Part shown: in pieces, positions 33,917-42,984 of the stretch
How the letters are laid out: the number at the start of each line of letters is the position of its first letter
Numbering within the stretch: the first letter of the stretch is position 1
From: JAUWKC01 sp035529895
Lineage (GTDB): Bacteria; Planctomycetota; Phycisphaerae; Sedimentisphaerales; Anaerobacaceae
Assembly (NCBI GenBank): GCA_035529895.1
Contig: DATKVV010000050.1
Span: forward strand, 1 to 64,000
Direction: 5' to 3'
Length of the DNA: 64,000 nucleotides
Notes under the pieces: generated by a model
Seen by the model: only the letters and a program-made list of their open reading frames with translations
The model's database searches: none
What the model was told of the DNA's origin: nothing
Position numbers and translations under genes: made by a program

Positions 33917-34717
33917 CTACCAGCTTCCGCTGGCGCCGCCGCCCCCGAAACCCCCGCCCATGCCGCCGCCGAATCCGCCGAACCCGCCCCCAAAGCTGCC
34001 TCCACCGTATGAGCCGCTCCTGCCATAACCGCCATAGCCGCCGCGGCCGCCGAACCCGCCGAACATAAACGGCAGAAAAAACCACCACCCCATCCCCCGA
34101 CCAATACCGCCGAAAACGAGCAGTATGAAAAACAAAATTGGCAGGATGCTGCAACAGGGAAGACCCTTCCTGCTTACTCTTCCAACCGGTACTGGAGCAA
34201 GCGTCGGCATACCGCTCAAATTGACGCCTGCTTCCTCTGCTATCTTCTGAACAATCTGCAAATTGGCCTCATAGATTCCCCTGCTGTAATTGCCTTGCTT
34301 AAGATACGGTGCCAAAACCTCCCTGCCCGCCCGGCCGCAGTATTGGTCCGTCACGAAACCCTCCAATCCATAGCCGACCTCGAACCGATATCTCCTGTCC
34401 GCAACCGCAATGACAAAAAGCATTCCATTGTCTTTGCCCTTTTGGCCGAGCCTCCATTTTTCAGCCAATTCAATTGCAAACTGCTCTATCGGCGCGCCCC
34501 CGGTTGTCTGAACCGTCAACACAATGTATTGCGCACCCGTCTTTTGCTCCAGCTCCTGCAGAACCCCGTTCAAAGAACGCTCATCGGAATCGTTTATGAC
34601 ATTGGCATAGTCTTCAACATAGTGCCGCGGCATCGGCAAATCCGCCTTGCCGTAGCCGACCGTCCCAGCCATCATTAGCAATAGTGTCGCTGCGGGCGCA
34701 AAAAAGAATCTTCGCAT
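33917..34717 (-). CDS. TPM-domain membrane protein (YgcG family)
   Basis: A 266-aa protein with a signal peptide (MRRFFFAPAATLLLMMAGTV), a TPM domain (about 35-160: YVEDYANVINDSDERSLNGV, GKDNGMLFVIAVADRRYRFE, VGYGLEGFVTD), a membrane segment (about 185-210) and a Gly/Ser-rich tail ending GGASGSW. Family members such as YgcG/Psb32 are linked to membrane-protein maintenance, with debated phosphatase activity. It starts 2 nt after the nucleotidyltransferase gene and precedes lemA, forming a three-gene operon. Confidence 0.88.
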   Translation of the reverse strand: MRRFFFAPAATLLLMMAGTVGYGKADLPMPRHYVEDYANVINDSDERSLNGVLQELEQKTGAQYIVLTVQTTGGAPIEQFAIELAEKWRLGQKGKDNGMLFVIAVADRRYRFEVGYGLEGFVTDQYCGRAGREVLAPYLKQGNYSRGIYEANLQIVQKIAEEAGVNLSGMPTLAPVPVGRVSRKGLPCCSILPILFFILLVFGGIGRGMGWWFFLPFMFGGFGGRGGYGGYGRSGSYGGGSFGGGFGGFGGGMGGGFGGGGASGSW

Positions 34718-34719
34718 AA

Positions 34720-35478
34720 TCAGACCTCAAATGCATCCACTGCAAGTGCCAAACCCTCAACCGCCTGATAAATCGATTCAAAGGCCCACGCAATTTCATC
34801 CTCCTGCACACGCACCTTCGCATGCCGCCATCCTCGTGCGGCCAACAGGGCATCAACGTTAATTGAAAACTCCGCTGCCGCTTTTCCAAATACCTGCTCA
34901 GCCGGACCCGCTCGACCAATGTCCTTCAGCCACAGCATCGCCCGCAGCAGCGGAATCAGCGACCCCGCCGCCGAAGCAAGAATGTCACGCACCAGCTTCC
35001 GGTTGGTCCCCGAGGCGACATATCCCTGCCTCAAGCGGATAAGCGTCGCTTTAAGCTCCCGCTCGCACTGAAGGCGAACATCAGTCTTGGCAAACGTCAG
35101 GCCCGCAAAAGGGTCTCCCCCGAAAATCGTCTCGTGCGTCAACTGAAAGTCCAAAAATTCAATCCCAAAGACGTCGCACGAGCGCCCAATATAGTCTTCG
35201 GTCATAAGCAGCGGCGCGGATATCTTCTTTTTACTCATCGACTTTGCCATACCGGCAAGGACCTTCAGCGAATCCAGCCTCAGCTTGCCGAGCACAAGAA
35301 CCGTATTGATATCACTTTGGCCGCTCCTGTAGTCCTCCGTCAAACCGCTGCCGACAACCGTGATGCTCTGCAGGTTGTCGCCCAGCTCCGCTACGACTTT
35401 CCCGGCAAATGCCTTTAAGGGCTCACGAATCTCAGCACGCAGAGCATCCAGTTTGAGATTTTCTTTGTTTTCTGCCAT
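34720..35478 (-). CDS. Nucleotidyltransferase-like protein
   Basis: A 252-aa protein from ATG 35478 with AAGGAAATGGAAA upstream. The N-terminal half contains ITVVGSGLTEDYRSGQSDIN, reminiscent of the GS-x-AR-DxD core of the nucleotidyltransferase fold, but the second Asp pattern is degenerate, so activity is uncertain. The rest is helical. It is the first gene of the operon with the TPM and LemA genes; a role in membrane stress is inferred only from neighbours. Confidence 0.6.
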   Translation of the reverse strand: MAENKENLKLDALRAEIREPLKAFAGKVVAELGDNLQSITVVGSGLTEDYRSGQSDINTVLVLGKLRLDSLKVLAGMAKSMSKKKISAPLLMTEDYIGRSCDVFGIEFLDFQLTHETIFGGDPFAGLTFAKTDVRLQCERELKATLIRLRQGYVASGTNRKLVRDILASAAGSLIPLLRAMLWLKDIGRAGPAEQVFGKAAAEFSINVDALLAARGWRHAKVRVQEDEIAWAFESIYQAVEGLALAVDAFEV

Positions 35479-35671
35479 TTTCCATTTCCTTTTTTGTACA
35501 CACAACAACAAACAGAGCGCTTAGTGTACGACATTTCGCCGGTGACGACAACAGGATCTCTGCCCGCCGAAAAATGCCCAGTCGGCAGCCATAATCCCCG
35601 ACAAGAACGCAGAAAGCGCCCTTTATTGTTAATTTTGGGCCTTCTCCAGCGGACAATTTTCTGCGATCCTC

Positions 35672-35700
35672 TTGCCTAATAGAAGCTTTGTGTTTATTAT
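35672..35700 (+). promoter_or_regulatory. Candidate promoter of the zinc-ribbon protein gene
   Basis: TTGCCT (35672-35677), a 17-bp spacer and TATTAT (35695-35700), 63 bp ahead of the ATG at 35764. Plausible sigma-70 spacing. Confidence 0.4.
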
Positions 35701-35763
35701 AGGACTCGGTGGAAACCTTATAGTGAACGAATTTCCCCACATTAATCTCTGGAGGTACGGAAA

Positions 35764-38007
35764 ATGATTCAGTCAAGATATTCAAGAAATGTCGTCGCGG
35801 CCGGCTTATTGGTTCTGTTCGCCGCCGCACTACCGGGACAAACCGAAGACACACTATCCGGCCGAAACCTGCTGAATGCCATGCGAAACAAAGACGGACA
35901 AGGCCCGAAACCGGCCTACGAAAATCGTTCCAGGCAAACCTCAGGACTCTTGAAAGAAACTGCCGGCGATGCCCGTGACCAGCTGCTCCAGATTATTCCC
36001 GCCGAAAGTCTATTCTGCTTACGAGTTAATAATTTTGACTATACCCTCAGTCAGATAGACCAGTTTTTGGCCGGCGTCTCACCTTTGCCGATGGGTGTCT
36101 CGATGCTGGCCAGAACGCAGCTCGCAAAACTGCTCGGAAGCCCGCAGCTAAATGGCGTGAACACGGGCCGCGCTTTCGCTGTTTTCGGTACTACCGCCGG
36201 CGGCCAGTCCGCCCAAACAGGTGCAATCCCCGGTATCTTCATTGCCGCACTTCTCCCGGTTACTGATTACGAGCGGTTTATCGCCGGCAATCCCAACTGC
36301 GCCGAGCCTGATGCGCAAGGCATTTCGAAAATCACCGCCGAGGGCACGCCCGCGATGCTTGCGGCCCAGCTCGGCAATTTCGCGCTTATCGGCTCAGAAA
36401 GTGACTACGACGCTGTCGCCGCGCTGGCTAAATCAGATCCGGCCCCAAGCAACGGACTGTCGAGCGCTCTGGCCGAAACCGAAGCCAAACGAGCCACCGA
36501 ACAGCCAATCTGGCTCTACGGGAATGTCTGCCAGCTCTCCGATGCTTTCGGTCCCTTGTTGCTCGCCAAGATGGAGCAGATGAAAGCTATGATAGAAACC
36601 ATCAAGGCGAGCGGGCAAGGACCAATGGCGGACCCATCGGTGATAATAGGTATGTACACTGAGATCCTTGAGAAGTTGATGAAGGAAACACAGTCGTTGA
36701 GTATAAGCGTCAGCCCAAAACCGGAGGTTTTGAATATCACCGAGACAATTTCGGCCATGCCCGGGACCGAGATGGCCGACATGTTTACTGCCGATGCCCC
36801 AGTAAAACAAGACAATAAGCTGCTCGGCTACCTCGAAGATGGAGCAGTAATGAATGCTTCTGGTGGAATAACCGGAAAACTCAACGCAAGAATTACAAGC
36901 TTCTTTGCAACAATACTCTGCGGAGGCAGGAGCCCCGAAACTATGGCCAGGATAAAAAGTCTTGCTTCTGATTTCGCGGATGTTTTCAGCGGCACTGACG
37001 CCATGTCTTTTTCCATCGACCCCAAGAGCAAGCCGCCCTTTGCGGGAAAGTACGTCAGTGAAATTATGGACAAAGACAAACTTACGAACCTCATTCAAGA
37101 AGGTGCTGAGCTGTTTAACACCGGCGGCATCGCCGATTTCTATAAAGAGTTGGGTTTCAAAACCGCCTTTACCCTCAAGCGCGGCGTCGATACCTACAAG
37201 GGCGTTTCCATAGATTCAGCCAGACTGACAATGGAGCCTGCCGACCCGAATTCTCCGGAAGGGCTGGTGATGAACATGATATACGGTGGCGGGTTTGATT
37301 ACCGATGGGGCACGGTTGACAATCTATGGGTTTGCGCCGTCGGAGGCAATGTGGATTTGGTCATACGCAAGCTGATTGACCAGGTAAAGGCCGGCGGCAC
37401 CAAGCAGGTCCCCTCAGAGTTCGAAGCCGCCATGGCCCTGCTGCCGGAAGCCGACAAAGCCGACTTCGTGGTGACATACAACTTTCCGCGTTTATTCGGG
37501 ATGATGGGAGCGATAATGCCCGTGCCAATGCCGCAGATGGATATCCCCACCAAAAGCAATCTTGCTTTGGCAGGGTACGTCGGCGGCGGCAGCATGACCG
37601 TCGATATTGCCCTGCCCAAAGAGCATTTGACTGAGATTATGGCCCTCTTCCAGATGATGGTGCAGCAGATGCAAAACACCGGTATACCGGAACACTTCGC
37701 CCATGAGATGACCTGGGTTAAGTGCCGTAACCCAAAATGCCGGGCCGAATACGAGATTACAAAGAAAGAGTACTACGAATACCTGGAAAAGAATACTACT
37801 GCCACCATGATGACCGTGCCGGCCTTGATCTGTACGAGGTGCGGAGAGTTGAGCGTTTATCGAGCTATAAAATGTGAAAAGTGCGGCCTCGTCTTCGAAG
37901 CAAGCTGGAAACGCGGCGATTTCGAAGACCGCTGCCCCAAATGCGGCTATAGCAAAATAGAGGACGAAAGAAAACGGGCAGCTAACATGCGCCGTAAGCT
38001 CGGGTAA
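35764..38007 (+). CDS. Large secreted protein with C-terminal zinc ribbons
   Basis: A 747-aa protein with GGAGG 9 nt before the start. A signal peptide (about residues 10-27) precedes a long alpha/beta region (about 70-640) that recalls DUF3352-type planctomycete proteins (AESLFCLRVNNFDYTLSQID, then GGGFDYRWGTVDNLWVCAVG), a tentative assignment. The last 100 residues carry four CxxC-like pairs (CRNPKC, CTRCG, CEKCG, CPKCG), that is, two zinc ribbons. Zinc ribbons on an exported protein are unusual. Function unknown. A terminator lies at 38122. Confidence 0.7.
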   Translation: MIQSRYSRNVVAAGLLVLFAAALPGQTEDTLSGRNLLNAMRNKDGQGPKPAYENRSRQTSGLLKETAGDARDQLLQIIPAESLFCLRVNNFDYTLSQIDQFLAGVSPLPMGVSMLARTQLAKLLGSPQLNGVNTGRAFAVFGTTAGGQSAQTGAIPGIFIAALLPVTDYERFIAGNPNCAEPDAQGISKITAEGTPAMLAAQLGNFALIGSESDYDAVAALAKSDPAPSNGLSSALAETEAKRATEQPIWLYGNVCQLSDAFGPLLLAKMEQMKAMIETIKASGQGPMADPSVIIGMYTEILEKLMKETQSLSISVSPKPEVLNITETISAMPGTEMADMFTADAPVKQDNKLLGYLEDGAVMNASGGITGKLNARITSFFATILCGGRSPETMARIKSLASDFADVFSGTDAMSFSIDPKSKPPFAGKYVSEIMDKDKLTNLIQEGAELFNTGGIADFYKELGFKTAFTLKRGVDTYKGVSIDSARLTMEPADPNSPEGLVMNMIYGGGFDYRWGTVDNLWVCAVGGNVDLVIRKLIDQVKAGGTKQVPSEFEAAMALLPEADKADFVVTYNFPRLFGMMGAIMPVPMPQMDIPTKSNLALAGYVGGGSMTVDIALPKEHLTEIMALFQMMVQQMQNTGIPEHFAHEMTWVKCRNPKCRAEYEITKKEYYEYLEKNTTATMMTVPALICTRCGELSVYRAIKCEKCGLVFEASWKRGDFEDRCPKCGYSKIEDERKRAANMRRKLG

Positions 38008-38121
38008 TGGCTCTGCGAGGTTTAACCTCAGCCCGCAAGTACCCGCTGTTGAAGTCTGATAATACGGTGCCAAATTGGCAGCCCTTATCGCCCCAGGACA
38101 GCCTTCGAAAGGGCCTTATCT

Positions 38122-38140
38122 GCCGATTTTCGGCTTTTTT
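38122..38140 (+). terminator. Intrinsic terminator
   Basis: Stem GCCGA/TCGGC with a TTT loop followed by six T, 115 nt after the zinc-ribbon protein gene. It separates that gene from the sigma-54 promoter of hsp20. Confidence 0.65.
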
Positions 38141-38155
38141 GACGCCTCCCTCCGC

Positions 38156-38171
38156 TGGCACGCATCTTGCT
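38156..38171 (+). promoter_or_regulatory. Sigma-54 (-24/-12) promoter of hsp20
   Basis: TGGCACG-N4-TTGCT is an almost perfect RpoN consensus, with GG at -24 and GC at -12 correctly spaced. It lies 76 bp ahead of the hsp20 ATG, giving a leader of about 65 nt. The enhancer-binding activator is not in this window. Confidence 0.75.
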
Positions 38172-38246
38172 CAAGGGATTACGTGGGGTTTGAAAAGTCA
38201 GAAAAAATTTAATTGGCAACCTTTATTGTGAATGGAGGTGACTATT

Positions 38247-38687
38247 ATGACACTGGTACCTTTACACAAAAGGCAAGGAAGCGATTTGGCAAGACTGCAC
38301 CACGAAATGGATGACCTTTTTAATTCCTTCTTCGGCGGCTGGCCGACTTACGAACACAGACTGTGGCCCGCAATCGATGTCGCCGACAATGAGGACGCCA
38401 TCGTTGTAAAGGCCGAAGTGCCCGGCTGCAAGGCCGACGACATCAACATCTCGGTCCACGGCAGCACCCTGACCATCACCGGCGAGAAAAAACAGGAAGA
38501 AGAAAAAAAGGAAAAGGGCTACTACCACATGGAAAGGTCTTACGGCAGCTTCAGACGTGACTTGAGCCTGCCCAACGATGTTGACACCACAAAAGTAGAT
38601 GCCGCATGCAAGGACGGCGTGCTCACCATAACCCTGCCTAAAGCCGAGAAGGCAAAAACAGTCAAGGTGAAAATCAAAGAACAATAG
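38247..38687 (+). CDS. Small heat-shock protein (Hsp20/alpha-crystallin)
   Basis: A 146-aa ATP-independent holdase chaperone. ATG 38247 is chosen because GGAGGTG (38234-38240) sits 6 nt upstream. The alpha-crystallin domain runs from about residue 40 (PAIDVADNEDAIVVKAEVPG) to 140, with GYYHMERSYGSFRRDLSLP and DGVLTITLPKAE. It forms a single-gene unit between a sigma-54 promoter and a strong terminator, implying stress-specific control distinct from heat-shock sigma factors. Confidence 0.95.
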   Translation: MTLVPLHKRQGSDLARLHHEMDDLFNSFFGGWPTYEHRLWPAIDVADNEDAIVVKAEVPGCKADDINISVHGSTLTITGEKKQEEEKKEKGYYHMERSYGSFRRDLSLPNDVDTTKVDAACKDGVLTITLPKAEKAKTVKVKIKEQ

Positions 38688-38722
38688 GAACAAACAGTCT
38701 GCTGAATCTATGCTCATCAGGC

Positions 38723-38761
38723 GTGCCGTCCGCTTGTCACAGTCGGGCGGCACACTTTTTT
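38723..38761 (+). terminator. Intrinsic terminator of hsp20
   Basis: Stem GTGCCGTCCG / CGGGCGGCAC (one G-T pair) with an 11-nt loop, followed by CTTTTTT. Confidence 0.8.
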
Positions 38762-38975
38762 ATCCGGTCATAATCGCCGGCAGCCGAAACCATACCTTAT
38801 TGTGTCCGTAACCTGTGGGCAAATGCACTCACCGCCAAAAAAGGTGCTGCAGTACAGAGGGGCTGCGATTGGCTGTTTTTGATTGTTTTCCGCATTTGTA
38901 TGTGCTACATTCGTTGACAATTTGCTGAACGTTTTTTGTAAGAATGGACAGAACTGGTAAGCGAGGAGTCGAAAA

Positions 38976-40061
38976 TTGGCAACAGAAGTAAAACTGCCGC
39001 AGCTTGGCCAAACAATGGAAGAAGGCACTATTGTCAACTATTTAGTCAGCGTCGGCGACGAGGTCAAAAAAGGCGACGTCATTTTTGAGGTCGAGACCGA
39101 CAAGGCCACCCTCGAGGTCGAATCGCCCGCCGACGGCTTTGTAAAGCAGCTCATTGCCGAAGTGGGCCAGACATTGCTGGTGGGTGAGCCCGTCCTGATT
39201 TTGGGTGCCCGCGATGAACAAGCACCGAAAACGCCTGTTGATTCCTTGAAGGGCGCAACTGCTGCCGCCGCTCTAAAAGCTTCGGCTGACCGGGCCGCGC
39301 CAGCGACCACGCCCTCTGCGGCCAAAACCGCCGCGCCCGCAGCAGCCTCGTCAGAAATAAAACTCGGCCAAACCATACCGCTCAACAGACTCCAGAAAAT
39401 AACCGCGCAAAAAATGCTGCAGTCAAAACGCGATATCCCCTGTTTCTATCTCAATGTAAAAGCCGACGTTACCGACCTGGTCGAGCTGCGAACCAAACTG
39501 AACAAAACCGGCGACGTGAAAATCTCCTACAATGATTTTCTTATGCGCTCCGTCGCAATCGGCCTCGAAAAGTTTCCCATCATGACCGGCCAGTTGGACG
39601 GTGACACTATCAAACTGGCCGAAAGCATCGACGTCGGGCTGGCCATCGCCGTGCCGGACGGTCTGGTCGCACCGATTATCCGCAATGTCAGCAGCAAGGA
39701 CATCAGGCAGATAGCTCGCGAAAGTGCCGCCCTGATTGAAAAAGCCCGCAACGCCAAATTGACCCCTGATGACCTTGACGGAGGCTGTATAACCGTCAGC
39801 AACCTCGGCGCCTTCGGCATAGACTCTTTCATCCCTATTGTCGTCCCGGGCCAGTGCAGCATCCTCGGAGTAGGTAAAATAACCGACACCTGCGTACCCG
39901 ACGATAGCGGCAGCTTCGGTTCTGTAACCCCAGGCATTGCAGTCCGAAAGTTGATGAGCCTGACCCTTTCGGTCGACCACCGAATCACTAATGGCACATA
40001 CGCAGCCCAGTTCCTTGATTTCGTAAGGAAGCTGCTCGAGGATACTTCCAACTTCGTCTAA
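38976..40061 (+). CDS. 2-oxo acid dehydrogenase E2-like acyltransferase
   Basis: A 361-aa protein with a TTG start supported by GAGGAG 8 nt upstream. The lipoyl domain (1-80) has the modified Lys in VETDKATLEVESPADG. An Ala-rich linker leads directly to the catalytic domain (from about 130: IPLNRLQKITAQKMLQSKRD). There is no recognisable peripheral-subunit-binding domain. The catalytic H-x-x-x-D-G is HRITNG here, with Asn in place of Asp. No E1 or E3 gene is adjacent, so this is an orphan; it may use a different acceptor or be regulatory. Confidence 0.85.
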   Translation: MATEVKLPQLGQTMEEGTIVNYLVSVGDEVKKGDVIFEVETDKATLEVESPADGFVKQLIAEVGQTLLVGEPVLILGARDEQAPKTPVDSLKGATAAAALKASADRAAPATTPSAAKTAAPAAASSEIKLGQTIPLNRLQKITAQKMLQSKRDIPCFYLNVKADVTDLVELRTKLNKTGDVKISYNDFLMRSVAIGLEKFPIMTGQLDGDTIKLAESIDVGLAIAVPDGLVAPIIRNVSSKDIRQIARESAALIEKARNAKLTPDDLDGGCITVSNLGAFGIDSFIPIVVPGQCSILGVGKITDTCVPDDSGSFGSVTPGIAVRKLMSLTLSVDHRITNGTYAAQFLDFVRKLLEDTSNFV

Positions 40062-40280
40062 CGAACGCCTCGTTTTTGCCCTGAATGTGGGCGAAGCAGT
40101 GCCCCCTAACACTTATGCAATATTGTTTTTTTATTGCGCCGCCCCTTCCCCTGCAATGGCTCTTATCTCCCCTATCGTACTGCTATCGGCCTTTTTTATC
40201 GGCCCGTCCCATAAAAACATAAAGTTTTCTACACTTGTTTGCCGAATAGAATAAGAGGGTAATTCAGCTTGTTTTTAACA

Positions 40281-40308
40281 TTGAAAACGGCGTTTTTCGT
40301 AATATGGT
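40281..40308 (+). promoter_or_regulatory. Candidate promoter of the parA-CBM gene
   Basis: TTGAAA (40281-40286), a 16-bp spacer and TATGGT (40303-40308), 28 bp ahead of the ATG. Weak -10. Confidence 0.3.
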
Positions 40309-40335
40309 CGGCATATTAAGGACCGGAGAAAACTT

Positions 40336-41622
40336 ATGAGAACTATAGCGGTTGTAAATCAAAAAGGCGGCTGTGGCAAGACCACCGTATCGATAAATCT
40401 CGCAAGTGCGCTCGCCGAAACGGGCCAGAAAACCCTTCTGGTGGATATGGACCCGCAGTCCCATTGTGCGGTCGGCTTGGCCGTGCCGGAGGAGCAGATC
40501 GAACAGAGCATCTATGACGTGCTTATAAGCAAAAGCAGAAACGAGCCGATTAAGCTCACCGAAATAATGTGGCAGATTAACGACAGATTGCAGTTGGCCC
40601 CCGCCAGTATAGACCTGTCCGCCTTCGAGCAGCAAATGGCCGGTATTGCCGACCGCGAATGCTGCTTGAAAGATGTCCTCGCCGAAGTCAAAAACGAATA
40701 CGACTACGCGGTAATTGATTGCCCGCCCGCTGTCGGCCTGCTGACCTTCAGCGCGCTCAGGGCAGCCTCCGACGTTGTTGTTCCCGTCGAAACCGGTTAT
40801 TTCGCCCTCCACGGCCTGAGCAAACAGCTCGAAACCCTAAGCATCCTCTGTGAACGCTGCAACCATCAGGTAAATGTCAGGGTCCTGGCAAGCATGTACG
40901 ACATACGAACTAAGATGGCCCGCGAAATCCTCGCCGAATTGCGAAAGCACTTCGCAGACAAAATGTTCAAAACTATTGTCAACTTCAACACCAAGATTAA
41001 GGAAGCAGCCAGTCTCGGCCAGCCCATCTGCGAATATGACCCCGCAAGTAAGGGACACAGAGACTTTCGCTGCCTGGCCGAAGAGCTCATAGGTTCACAG
41101 GCAAAGCTCCAACGGCACGAGTTTGTCAACTCACTCGCCGGCCAGCTCGAAGCCATCAGCGCCACCGCTGACGAACTCCTCCAGGCTGTAAACGTGCCTG
41201 CCCAAACTGCGCAAGCCCAGCAAATCAAGCTACCCAGTTTTACGGCTGCCCAAACCGAAGAAATCGCCTCCGCCTCGCCTGCCGGAATGGAAACCACCGG
41301 GAAACCGCAGCAAATCACCACCGAGGCCAAGCTTTCAGACTATTACGGCGTTAGTCAGGTCAGCGATGCCATTGTTTTCGTTACCCTCTATCCGCGGGCC
41401 GACAGTGTTCAGATTGCCGGCGATTTCAACAACTGGCAGCCCACGGAAACACCTATGCAAAAAGTAAGCGACTCCGGCGTTTGGCAGACCATGCTCAAAC
41501 TGCCTGCTGGCAGATACCGATACCGTTTGGTCGTGGATGGACAATGGCAGCAGGACCCGTACAACGAGTCGACGGAACTAAACCCCTTCGGCGACTACAA
41601 TTCCGTCCTTGAAGTAAAGTAA
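40336..41622 (+). CDS. ParA-family ATPase fused to a glycogen-binding (CBM48/AMPK-like) domain
   Basis: A 428-aa protein. Residues 1-255 are a full ParA/Soj ATPase: deviant Walker A KGGCGKTT, LLVDMDPQSHCAVGL, VIDCPPAVGLL and VVPVETGYFALHGL. After a Gln/Ala-rich linker, residues 335-428 form a CBM48/AMPK1-type domain: VTLYPRADSVQIAGDFNNWQ, then GVWQTMLKLPAGRYRYRLVV and DGQWQQDP. No ParB partner is adjacent. The fusion suggests ATP-dependent positioning of glycogen or another glucan, or a nutrient-sensing input on a ParA switch. It appears intact. Confidence 0.9.
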   Translation: MRTIAVVNQKGGCGKTTVSINLASALAETGQKTLLVDMDPQSHCAVGLAVPEEQIEQSIYDVLISKSRNEPIKLTEIMWQINDRLQLAPASIDLSAFEQQMAGIADRECCLKDVLAEVKNEYDYAVIDCPPAVGLLTFSALRAASDVVVPVETGYFALHGLSKQLETLSILCERCNHQVNVRVLASMYDIRTKMAREILAELRKHFADKMFKTIVNFNTKIKEAASLGQPICEYDPASKGHRDFRCLAEELIGSQAKLQRHEFVNSLAGQLEAISATADELLQAVNVPAQTAQAQQIKLPSFTAAQTEEIASASPAGMETTGKPQQITTEAKLSDYYGVSQVSDAIVFVTLYPRADSVQIAGDFNNWQPTETPMQKVSDSGVWQTMLKLPAGRYRYRLVVDGQWQQDPYNESTELNPFGDYNSVLEVK

Positions 41623-41764
41623 AACCGGCTGAATCCGCCAATACCCCGCGAAAAAAGCCATTCCCGCAAAAAAATTTGTTTTTTTTATTCGTCACCCCTA
41701 TCCTCCAATCATATACTCTCCGCTAAATGGGCGAAATTCCCAAACATTAACTCCTTGCCAGTAA

Positions 41765-42445
41765 ATGAGAATGGACGCTCGTAACGCACTAAAACGGATT
41801 GTTGCAAGTGCCTTCGTGCTGGCAAGCGCGGTGCCTTGCTGCCCCGTTTATGCCGACTTGGTTCACGTTTATGGCGGCACATTCAATCTACCTATCACTG
41901 ACGTGCCCGGCAACGGCATCGCAATGACCGAAGCTATCATAGATATTCCTGACGATTTCATTATCTCGGACCTCGATGTCCAAATAAATATTACGCACAC
42001 CAACGTCTTCGATTTGCAGCTCTTCCTGCAAAGCCCGCACGGCAGCAGGGTTCTCCTGAACGCGTTTGATCCCAATAAGGACTTTGACGCATACCCGAAT
42101 TACACACACACCGTCTTTGACGACGAAGCACCACTCTCGATTACCGAGGCCGACCCTCCTTTTACAGGCCGATTCAGACCCCGGGGCCAATCACTCGGAC
42201 TTTACGACGGCCGGGACTCCTACGGCGCCTGGCGCCTCCAGATTTGGGATATGTTTGACCTGGACACTGGCACCCTCGACAGCTTCGAGATTATCATCAC
42301 AACCCCCGAACCCGCCACCACAGTGCTTTTCACGCTCGGCACAGCCCTGATGACCCTGTTTCGGCCTCGGCGAGACGCCCTTCACCCGCCGAGAAATACA
42401 GATTGTGCCCCCGCGCGTCGCCGGTACCCGATTCATGACTCTTAG
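41765..42445 (+). CDS. Secreted P-domain protein with PEP-CTERM tail
   Basis: A 226-aa protein. The N-terminal signal peptide (about 10-28) is followed by a proprotein-convertase P-like domain (about 55-165: VQINITHTNVFDLQLFLQSP, SYGAWRLQIWDMFDLDTG). The C-terminus has PEPATTVLFTLGTALMTLF then RPRR, a PEP-CTERM sorting signal handled by exosortase. The tail continues about 25 residues beyond the usual end. The P-domain here stands without a protease domain. A second ATG three codons in is an equal start candidate. Confidence 0.78.
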   Translation: MRMDARNALKRIVASAFVLASAVPCCPVYADLVHVYGGTFNLPITDVPGNGIAMTEAIIDIPDDFIISDLDVQINITHTNVFDLQLFLQSPHGSRVLLNAFDPNKDFDAYPNYTHTVFDDEAPLSITEADPPFTGRFRPRGQSLGLYDGRDSYGAWRLQIWDMFDLDTGTLDSFEIIITTPEPATTVLFTLGTALMTLFRPRRDALHPPRNTDCAPARRRYPIHDS

Positions 42446-42745
42446 CCCCCAAAAACCGCAGTAATTCCAACATAGAAGCCATTTTGATGCTATGAACCTG
42501 ACGTGCAGGTAAGAACTGCCGAGGTACACCGATAACCGGAAGTCCAAAGTCGAAATCTAAGAAAGAGGCCGGCCGGAGCGGCATCCCGCAGATATCGATT
42601 TTTGAGCCCACAGGTTTTATAGTTGCCTGGCCACTCACGTCCGCTTATGATTCTTAAACAACGAAATGAAAAGTTGGAGGAAGTATCAATATCAGTGGTT
42701 CACGGGACAATGCCTGTATATCACGGTTGTTAAGGGGCAATAAAC
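42446..42745. other. Intergenic gap
   Basis: 300 bp between the PEP-CTERM protein gene and the Cys-rich gene, both on the plus strand. No gene, terminator or clear promoter was seen. Confidence 0.3.
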
Positions 42746-42952
42746 ATGACGGACCCACAAGGCAAACGCAGATGCGACACTTGCTATTACTTTGAACCGG
42801 AAAAAAAGACCAGAGCGGAACATGAAGCAACTTACGGTTTTTGCCACAGGTACGCACCTCGACCCGCCGACAAGCAGTACCACGTCTATTGGCCCGTTGT
42901 GGCAAACGACCATTGGTGCGGCGAATACTTCATCGGCAAGCAGAGTCAGTAA
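42746..42952 (+). CDS. Small Cys-rich protein
   Basis: A 68-aa cytoplasmic protein with RRCDTCYYFEPE, YGFCHRYAPRP and ANDHWCGEY: a C-x2-C...C-H-R...W-C-G-E arrangement seen in small conserved bacterial proteins with possible metal binding. The ribosome-binding site is AAGGGG about 10 nt upstream. Function unknown. The gene following in this direction is over 6 kb away, so it stands alone. Confidence 0.65.
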   Translation: MTDPQGKRRCDTCYYFEPEKKTRAEHEATYGFCHRYAPRPADKQYHVYWPVVANDHWCGEYFIGKQSQ

Positions 42953-42984
42953 TACATCCCGAGGACAAGGCAAACTGGTCCTCC

